The notes under the pieces are model-generated. The model was not told the DNA's origin and did not search any database. It worked only from the letters and a program-made list of their open reading frames with translations. The position numbers and the translations under genes were made by a program. Shown here in pieces: positions 15,964 through 20,934 of a stretch of DNA of 20,934 bases; position 1 is the stretch's first letter, and each line of letters opens with the position of its first letter. This stretch comes from Candidatus Omnitrophota bacterium (GTDB taxonomy: Bacteria > Omnitrophota > Gorgyraeia > Gygaellales > Profunditerraquicolaceae): positions 1 to 20,934 of the forward strand of contig JAPLLM010000007.1 in the NCBI GenBank assembly GCA_026387555.1, read 5' to 3'.

Positions 15964-15987
15964 TTATTAGCTGTAACTAGTAATACT

Positions 15988-16020
15988 AAAGCGCCCTGAG
16001 TAATGTCAGGGCGCTTTTTT
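15988..16020 (+). terminator. Strong intrinsic terminator after the GltB-like gene
   Basis: GCGCCCTGA (15991-15999) pairs perfectly with TCAGGGCGC (16006-16014) around a 6-nt loop, followed by TTTTTT (16015-16020). AAA before the stem can extend pairing with the first Ts, so it could also work on the opposite strand. Confidence 0.9.
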
Positions 16021-16062
16021 ATTATTGCGCGTTGGCAGGATTAGCAGTAAAATAACAATGAG

Positions 16063-17907
16063 ATGAATAGAGAAGAAGCCCTATCTGAGTTTCTTAACGG
16101 CATGCGCATCGCGTTAAGCAGCGCCTACGCCTATCCCAGGGAACACCCCCAATTTCTAAAATCAGCACAAGATTTGAAGTTAAGAATCGAAGGTCTCCTG
16201 CCATTTTTAAATCCCGTCAAAATCAACATAGGTCCGGATTTCCTCATCATCGATAAACGGAAACTGGAAAAATTAGCCTTATACTCCGAGTTGGCGCAGA
16301 CATTTCATTTGCGTAAGATCAAGAGCCTGGAGTTTAAATCCGGATTGACCACAGAGGAGGTTTCCGGGTTCCTGGACGCTATAGCTCGTCCGGTCAAGGA
16401 CGCTGTCAGCGAGGGGAGCGCTGTTTCCCATTTTAAAAGATCGCTTTACCCGCATATTAGCGCGCAGGAGCTGGATTATTCCGGGTTCTTGCGCGAGGAG
16501 GGATTTGAATCTAAGGATATCTGGCAGGATATTTTCTCCGGCACCCTAAGCCAGGAGGATGAAAAGAAGTTGAGCGTCTTCGCAGATAACTTTGCCAAGG
16601 TCATTGCCAGGTTTTCCGCAGGGGATATAGTCAATAATGACCGTTTGAGGGAGAGCCTCGGCCACTTCCTTGCTTATATGAAAGAAAAGAATAAAGAAAG
16701 GTATATTCTATGCGCCGCGGATTTGCTGCGCTTAATATTGCGCAGCAGGGAGGCTATTGATAGCAAGGGTTTGGCTCAAGTGAAATTGATGTTTGAGGGT
16801 ATTGACAAAGAAAGTTTGGCCCAAATAGTGGTCGATGAGATATCGGGTAATGAAGAATTTGATTCCGGTAATTTTGCCTCATTCCTGGAATTGGTAGATG
16901 AAAAGACCCATAAAGATATTGCTGTTTTTCTGGAGAAAAAGTTCAGAGAATCAAAGCTCGCCAATACTAATCCGACCGCCGCCCAGCGCATTAAAGAGAT
17001 ATTAACTTCTTCGGAAGATTCCCTTATATTGCCATTTTACCGCCATGCGCTCCGTTCTATTATCGAAGAAAACCCGGTAGACTCGTCCCTGGAGTTTGAG
17101 CAGGAGCGGGTTGATTATAACTATCAGTACATACTTTTAAACCTCGCCGAGAATGTAAGCGAGGCGGATAAACTGGACCTGCTCTCCGTGCGTTTAACTA
17201 AGGCATGCGAGACCGCCAGTGCAAGAAAAGATATTGAGTTCCTAAGGCTTGCCCTTGAGGTCGTCCGCAGGAGGGCCGGCGAGTCCGAGGAAATCAAAAA
17301 AACACTTTCAGGAGTGGAGAGCGTGATTGCCCGCGGTAATGAGATCATGATATTCGAGCCAAGCATGCCTAAGGGCGCGGCGGAGCTGGCTGATAGCTTT
17401 GATAATAGCACCCTGGGGTTGAGTTATTATATGAAGAAGATATTCGAAGAAGGGAATACCTCTCCGGAAATATTAAAATGCCTGTTTAAATTTTTCCCCG
17501 AGCAGATAACCTACTTTTGCAAGTCCCTTAAACAGAGGCAGGCGGATATAGATTTTATTTTTGCCATAGTCAAAAGCCTGGAGGCGGTTGATTCGCCTCT
17601 GGCGATAAATGTGCTTGCCAGTATTTTTTCATTTTCCAATAATTTAGTAAAGACAGAGGTGCTTAGGGTGCTTAAAGGGATACCCGCAAAGATGAGGGGT
17701 TTTGTATTGATGAACGCGGTTAAGGACCTTCTTTCCGTACCCAGCCCGTTAGGGATAAGGAATAACATCCTCATTCAAAACCTGACGTTGGTAGAGGAGC
17801 TGCATTTACATGAAGCCAGGAATTTAGTCGAGGATTTGAGCAAGAGGCCGTATTTCTGGAACTATGGTTTAAGGAAGAGGGCCGCAGAAGCCCTTAAAAA
17901 CTTATAA
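16063..17907 (+). CDS. Uncharacterised helical protein sharing an N-terminal module with the next gene
   Basis: I do not recognise this 614-residue protein. It is soluble, charged and apparently mainly helical; repeated amphipathic helices in the middle and C-terminal half (for example DSPLAINVLASIFSFSNN, KTEVLRVLKGIP) suggest a HEAT-like solenoid, without clear repeat boundaries. Residues about 16-110 resemble the first 105 residues of the downstream HD-GYP protein: YPxxHPxFxKS, a hydrophobic middle, then SGLTxEE. No signal peptide or membrane segment is evident. The start ATG at 16063 has only a weak ribosome site, and no convincing promoter was found in 16021-16062. The stop overlaps the next start by one base, implying that the two products act together, perhaps in a nucleotide-second-messenger pathway. 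Confidence 0.7.
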   Translation: MNREEALSEFLNGMRIALSSAYAYPREHPQFLKSAQDLKLRIEGLLPFLNPVKINIGPDFLIIDKRKLEKLALYSELAQTFHLRKIKSLEFKSGLTTEEVSGFLDAIARPVKDAVSEGSAVSHFKRSLYPHISAQELDYSGFLREEGFESKDIWQDIFSGTLSQEDEKKLSVFADNFAKVIARFSAGDIVNNDRLRESLGHFLAYMKEKNKERYILCAADLLRLILRSREAIDSKGLAQVKLMFEGIDKESLAQIVVDEISGNEEFDSGNFASFLELVDEKTHKDIAVFLEKKFRESKLANTNPTAAQRIKEILTSSEDSLILPFYRHALRSIIEENPVDSSLEFEQERVDYNYQYILLNLAENVSEADKLDLLSVRLTKACETASARKDIEFLRLALEVVRRRAGESEEIKKTLSGVESVIARGNEIMIFEPSMPKGAAELADSFDNSTLGLSYYMKKIFEEGNTSPEILKCLFKFFPEQITYFCKSLKQRQADIDFIFAIVKSLEAVDSPLAINVLASIFSFSNNLVKTEVLRVLKGIPAKMRGFVLMNAVKDLLSVPSPLGIRNNILIQNLTLVEELHLHEARNLVEDLSKRPYFWNYGLRKRAAEALKNL

Positions 17908-19244
17908 TGGCCGATATTCAGCACGCGTTTAAAGAACTGATTTTTTGCCTGCAGACTTCCCGGCTCTACCCGAGCTGGCATCCGGAATTCAAGAAGTCCG
18001 TAGACAGGGCTTATATAGCGCTTGCCGCTGCTTTAAAAGACAAGACCGAGCTTGTTATCGGTATTGTGGCCGGAGAGCTGGCTTTTGAAAAAGAGATATT
18101 CTTTGATTTGAGCCTTAGGGTCAAGCCGATGATAGAGCAACTTAAAGAAAAGGGTATCGAGAGGATATCGATATATTCCGGGCTGACTCTCGAAGAATTG
18201 AATAATTTTATCGCCATAATAAATTCAAAAGACGATCCGAGCTTGCTTAGCCGAGAGGCTATGATCGCCGCGGGCATAAAAAATATAAGCGTAGGCAAGA
18301 TTAAAACAGCGCTGGCTTCATCGCTTTCCGAAAAAGCGGCGAACGCGATAAATTTCTTAGGCCTTTACGACGAGTCTTTGGATAAGGTGACGGGGTCTTT
18401 GGAGGATGTCTTAAACGCGCAGACGCTTGACCACCTTACATTGCAGGTTACGATGAAAACCGTGATGGAGAACCTGCTGGGGAGGCACCAGGACTTTTTG
18501 AATATAACCGCGGTAAAAAGATATGACTTGAGCACCTTCGCGCACCTTTTTAATACCGCGATCCTTTCGATGTATTTCTCCGCGCGTATGGGTTTTAATC
18601 AAGAAGCGGTGCGCGAAGTCGGGGTTGCTGCCCTCTTTCATGATATCGGTAAACACTACATTTCAAGGAAGATCATCCGCAAGCCGGGAAGCCTTACGGT
18701 CGATGAGTTAGACAAAGTCAAGAACCACGTTATCCTTGGAGCCGAACTCCTGCTTAAGTATGTCGACGGTTTAGGGGAACTCCCGCTGGTAGTCTGTTTT
18801 GAACACCACCTGAAATACGACCTCTCGGGGTATCCTAAGATTTCTTTTTACAAGAAGCCGCACATCGCAAGCCTTATCGTAGCTATCTGCGACGTATACG
18901 ACGCGCTCTCCTCCCGCAGGTCTTATAAGAGCGATTATCCCCCTCTATTGATCTATGAGATCATGAATAAAGACAGGGGTAAGGCTTTTCACCCTGGGCT
19001 CTTAGATAAGTTTTTCCAAACCATCGGCGTCTGGCCGCAGGGGATATTTGTCGGTTTAAGCGATTCCCGGATAGCCGTAGTCCTGGAGGAGAACGAGGAT
19101 GATATATTCTTTCCTAAAGTAAGGATCGTTTCCGGGGCAGGGACAGGGAGTGTGATCGATCTAAAAGATATGAAAGATAGTCTGAAGATCGAGCGCTATC
19201 TTAACCCTCTTACGGAAGGCAAGGAATTCCTGGGAAAAGTTTGA
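17907..19244 (+). CDS. HD-GYP-like phosphohydrolase with N-terminal shared module
   Basis: This 445-residue protein has three parts. Residues 1-105 are the module shared with the upstream protein. Residues about 200-365 form an HD-GYP-type domain: His213, His245-Asp246 (FHDIGK), Lys249, His274 (NHVILGAELL), His300-His301, GYP at 308-310 and CDVYDALSS (Asp329, Asp332). Residues about 370-440 look like the small beta domain often found after HD-GYP (FVGLSDSRIAVVLEEN). The family hydrolyses cyclic dinucleotides, classically c-di-GMP. The consensus HHE is HHL here, and the loop is LKYDLSGYP, so activity could be altered. No membrane segment is seen. The stop codon sits inside the -35 box of the pyrG promoter. 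Confidence 0.85.
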   Translation: MADIQHAFKELIFCLQTSRLYPSWHPEFKKSVDRAYIALAAALKDKTELVIGIVAGELAFEKEIFFDLSLRVKPMIEQLKEKGIERISIYSGLTLEELNNFIAIINSKDDPSLLSREAMIAAGIKNISVGKIKTALASSLSEKAANAINFLGLYDESLDKVTGSLEDVLNAQTLDHLTLQVTMKTVMENLLGRHQDFLNITAVKRYDLSTFAHLFNTAILSMYFSARMGFNQEAVREVGVAALFHDIGKHYISRKIIRKPGSLTVDELDKVKNHVILGAELLLKYVDGLGELPLVVCFEHHLKYDLSGYPKISFYKKPHIASLIVAICDVYDALSSRRSYKSDYPPLLIYEIMNKDRGKAFHPGLLDKFFQTIGVWPQGIFVGLSDSRIAVVLEENEDDIFFPKVRIVSGAGTGSVIDLKDMKDSLKIERYLNPLTEGKEFLGKV

Positions 19245-19268
19245 CAAGTAAAATATTTATGTTATAAT
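19241..19268 (+). promoter_or_regulatory. Sigma70-type promoter for pyrG
   Basis: TTGACA (19241-19246) and TATAAT (19263-19268) are both perfect and 16 bp apart, as at hppA. The start should fall near 19275. The -35 box overlaps the TGA stop of the HD-GYP gene. Confidence 0.8.
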
Positions 19269-19312
19269 TAACCAATGCTGGGGATAGTCAAACATAATTT
19301 ATACAAAACAAT

Positions 19313-19355
19313 GGCGTTTAGAGGCCGGATTGTCGGCGCTAAACGCCTTCTTTTT
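19313..19355 (+). terminator. Terminator-like hairpin in the pyrG leader
   Basis: GGCGTTTAG (19313-19321) pairs perfectly with CTAAACGCC (19339-19347), with an inner GCCG/CGGC stem, followed by TTCTTTTT (19348-19355). The T-tract runs directly into the pyrG ribosome site GGAG (19356-19359). It lies downstream of the pyrG promoter, so it would act as an attenuator of pyrG as well as stopping read-through from upstream. Attenuation of pyrG is known in Bacillus through CTP-sensitive G addition at the 5' end; the predicted start here is not a G-run, so that mechanism is not shown. Confidence 0.65.
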
Positions 19356-19366
19356 GGAGTAAAAAT

Positions 19367-20575
19367 ATGGCAAAATTCATCTTTGTAACCGGCGGCGTCA
19401 TTTCAAGTTTAGGTAAGGGGATAGCTTCGGCTTCCATAGGAAAGATCCTGGAGTCCAGGGGGTTAAAAGTGACCTTGATGAAATTAGACCCCTATATCAA
19501 TGTTGATCCGGGGACGATGAATCCGTATCAGCATGGGGAAGTCTATGTCACCGATGACGGCGCGGAGACCGACCTTGACCTGGGGCATTACGAAAGATTT
19601 ACCCAGTCCGAGAGCACTAAATTTAATAACGCGACCACCGGACAGGTTTATAACGCGGTAATCGGCAGGGAGAGAAAAGGCGACTACTTAGGCAAGACCA
19701 TTCAGGTCATCCCTCATATTACTCAAGAGATAAAAGACAGGGTCAAGAAGGTCGCTCAAGTCTCTGGGGCAGATATCATTATCGTTGAAATCGGCGGGAC
19801 GGTTGGAGATATCGAGAGTCTCCCGTTTTTAGAAGCGGCGCGGCAATTCAGATTGGATATGGGGGAGAAGAATGTTCTCTATATTCATCTGACGTTGATC
19901 CCCTATATCAGGGTGGCGGATGAGATCAAGACCAAACCTACGCAGCACAGCGTCCAGACCCTGCGCGAGATAGGAATTCAACCGGATATACTGGTCTGCC
20001 GCACGGAGAAGGCTTTAAGCGACGAGGTAAAAGAGAAGATATCGCTTTTTTGTAATGTAAGGAAAGAGGCGGTAATCGAAAGCCGGGATGTGGAGAGTAT
20101 TTACCAGGTTCCGCTCGTTTTTAAGAATCAGATACTGGATGAAATAATCTTGAGCCATTTTAATCTTATATCCAAATCTTCAAACCTCTCCGAATGGGAG
20201 AAGAATGTCGTAGAAAAAGCGCTCAACCCGAAAGAGAAAGTAAAAATAGCCTTTGTGGGAAAATACATCACATTACAGGATGCCTACAAGTCGGTATATG
20301 AAGCGCTCACTCATGCCGGGATCAGCAATGACGCAAGGGTAGAGATAAAGAAAGTCGATTCAGAGGATATCGAAAGAGAGGGCGCGGATAAATTCCTGAA
20401 AGATGTAAGCGCGGTGATTGTTCCCGGAGGTTTCGGCTCGCGCGGGGTGGAAGGAAAAATCAAGGCGATCAAATATGCCCGCGAGAAGAAGATTCCCTAT
20501 TTAGTGTTTGCCGCTCTAATAAATTCCCTGAATAATGGGTGTGCTGCATCAGGCTTGGATTTAAACTCGGGGTGA
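19367..20575 (+). CDS. pyrG: CTP synthase, 5' part, interrupted by an inversion junction
   Basis: CTP synthase aminates UTP to CTP with glutamine and ATP. The synthetase domain is complete: the P-loop-like GGVISSLGKGIASAS at 9-23, DDGAETDLDLGHYERF, and EIGGTVGDIESLPFLEAARQ. The amidotransferase domain starts normally with VPGGFGSRGVEGKIKAI near 353-366 and KKIPYL to Leu379. The next residues should be the nucleophile elbow G-I/L-C-L-G-M-Q, but the frame reads VFAALINSLNNGCAASGLDLNSG and stops at 20575. Those last 23 codons are antisense to the true pyrG 3' end, so the authentic sequence stops near 20504. As given, the product lacks the catalytic cysteine and half of the glutaminase domain. 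The start ATG follows GGAG by seven bases. Confidence 0.95.
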   Translation: MAKFIFVTGGVISSLGKGIASASIGKILESRGLKVTLMKLDPYINVDPGTMNPYQHGEVYVTDDGAETDLDLGHYERFTQSESTKFNNATTGQVYNAVIGRERKGDYLGKTIQVIPHITQEIKDRVKKVAQVSGADIIIVEIGGTVGDIESLPFLEAARQFRLDMGEKNVLYIHLTLIPYIRVADEIKTKPTQHSVQTLREIGIQPDILVCRTEKALSDEVKEKISLFCNVRKEAVIESRDVESIYQVPLVFKNQILDEIILSHFNLISKSSNLSEWEKNVVEKALNPKEKVKIAFVGKYITLQDAYKSVYEALTHAGISNDARVEIKKVDSEDIEREGADKFLKDVSAVIVPGGFGSRGVEGKIKAIKYAREKKIPYLVFAALINSLNNGCAASGLDLNSG

Positions 20576-20934
20576 AACTGTACCGCGATAAAATAAGGAT
20601 GGTCCTTTAACTCCACGATCTCAACCAGGTCCTTCTTTTGATAGGTCCCGGAGAAAACCATTCCCTTTTTCTCGAATAACTTGCGGAACTTATTATTGAA
20701 TTCATATCTGTGGCGGTGCCTTTCCAGAATAATATTTTTCCGGTAGACTTTAGCGGCCAGGGTGTTCTTCTTTATTTTACAAGGGTATGCGCCCAGGCGC
20801 ATGGTTCCTCCCAGATCCTTGATATTTGCCTGTTCAGCCAGAAGGCTGATTACCGGATACTTGGTTTTCGGCTTAAACTCTGTGGAGTTGGCATCCTTTA
20901 ACCCGCAAAGATGGCGCGCAAATTCTATAACCGC
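20497..20934 (-). CDS. pyrG: CTP synthase C-terminal part on the opposite strand (partial)
   Basis: Read from 20934 downwards the minus strand encodes AVIEFARHLCGLKDANSTEF, then a stretch ending NIKDLGGTMRLGAYPC, LERHRHRYEFNNK and FIAVQFHPEFKSKP. This is the C-terminal glutaminase half of PyrG, including the catalytic His and Glu in HPE. It begins about eight residues after the point where the plus-strand pyrG is broken and would finish a protein of about 532 residues, a normal PyrG length. The internal ATG is not a real start. The stop TAG (20497-20499) lies inside the junction shared by both arms, so the last residues may be created by the join. Confidence 0.9.
   Translation of the reverse strand, partial: AVIEFARHLCGLKDANSTEFKPKTKYPVISLLAEQANIKDLGGTMRLGAYPCKIKKNTLAAKVYRKNIILERHRHRYEFNNKFRKLFEKKGMVFSGTYQKKDLVEIVELKDHPYFIAVQFHPEFKSKPDAAHPLFREFIRAANTK

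Noticed and set aside
16025..16053. Promoter for the 614-residue protein gene (TTGCGC, 17 bp, TAAAAT)
   Set aside because: Only three of six -35 bases match and the predicted start would fall almost at the ATG; too weak to call.
19275..19290. Bacillus-style poly-G reiterative transcription control of pyrG
   Set aside because: A GGGG run exists at 19280-19283, but it is 12 or more bases past the -10 box and not at the predicted start.
20710..20901. Plus-strand open frame of 63 codons near the right end
   Set aside because: It is antisense to the inverted pyrG 3' part, whose protein is unmistakable.

Overview
The window reads as a fragment of a Gram-negative bacterial chromosome of moderate GC. 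Supporting signs are an ExbB/ExbD pair, a lipoprotein, a canonical F-type ATP synthase operon and sigma70-type TTGACA/TATAAT promoters. Overall protein character and gene neighbourhood suggest an uncultivated lineage of the PVC/Omnitrophota kind. That placement is an impression from the sequences, not a measured phylogeny. Both ends cut through genes (gltB at the left, pyrG at the right), so the window may be a whole assembly contig.

Layout. 1-1819: the 3' end of gltB and all of gltD (NADPH glutamate synthase). 1820-1953: a promoter and a leader with two competing hairpins. 1954-4275: hppA, a K+-independent proton-pumping membrane pyrophosphatase. 4298-14091: one tight gene run from an extended -10 promoter, made of exbB, exbD, a KimA-like potassium transporter, atpI-B-E-F-H-A-G-D-C and a DUF192 lipoprotein; most junctions overlap or are separated by a few bases. 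14092-14286: a promoter and a leader with several hairpins. 14287-15963: a stand-alone FMN-domain glutamate-synthase-like protein, followed by a strong terminator. 16063-19244: two overlapping genes whose products share an N-terminal domain; the second carries an HD-GYP-type domain. 19241-19366: a promoter and a terminator-like leader. 19367-20934: pyrG, whose C-terminal part appears on the opposite strand.

The central block is a bioenergetic cluster. A proton-pumping pyrophosphatase, an ExbBD-type pmf-driven motor, a probable K+/H+ importer and a proton-type ATP synthase all make or spend the proton gradient. Flanking genes cover nitrogen assimilation (GltBD and a GltB-like FMN protein) and CTP synthesis.

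The points that most need a second look are: (1) the pyrG inversion at the right end, probably an assembly or amplification chimera; (2) an exact 36-bp in-frame tandem duplication inside the GltB-like gene; (3) three independent promoters, each followed by a hairpin plus U-tract leader upstream of a metabolic gene, two of them with alternative folds; (4) an epsilon subunit lacking its C-terminal regulatory domain; (5) the uncharacterised paired proteins sharing an N-terminal module. I found no CRISPR array, tRNA, rRNA or mobile element.
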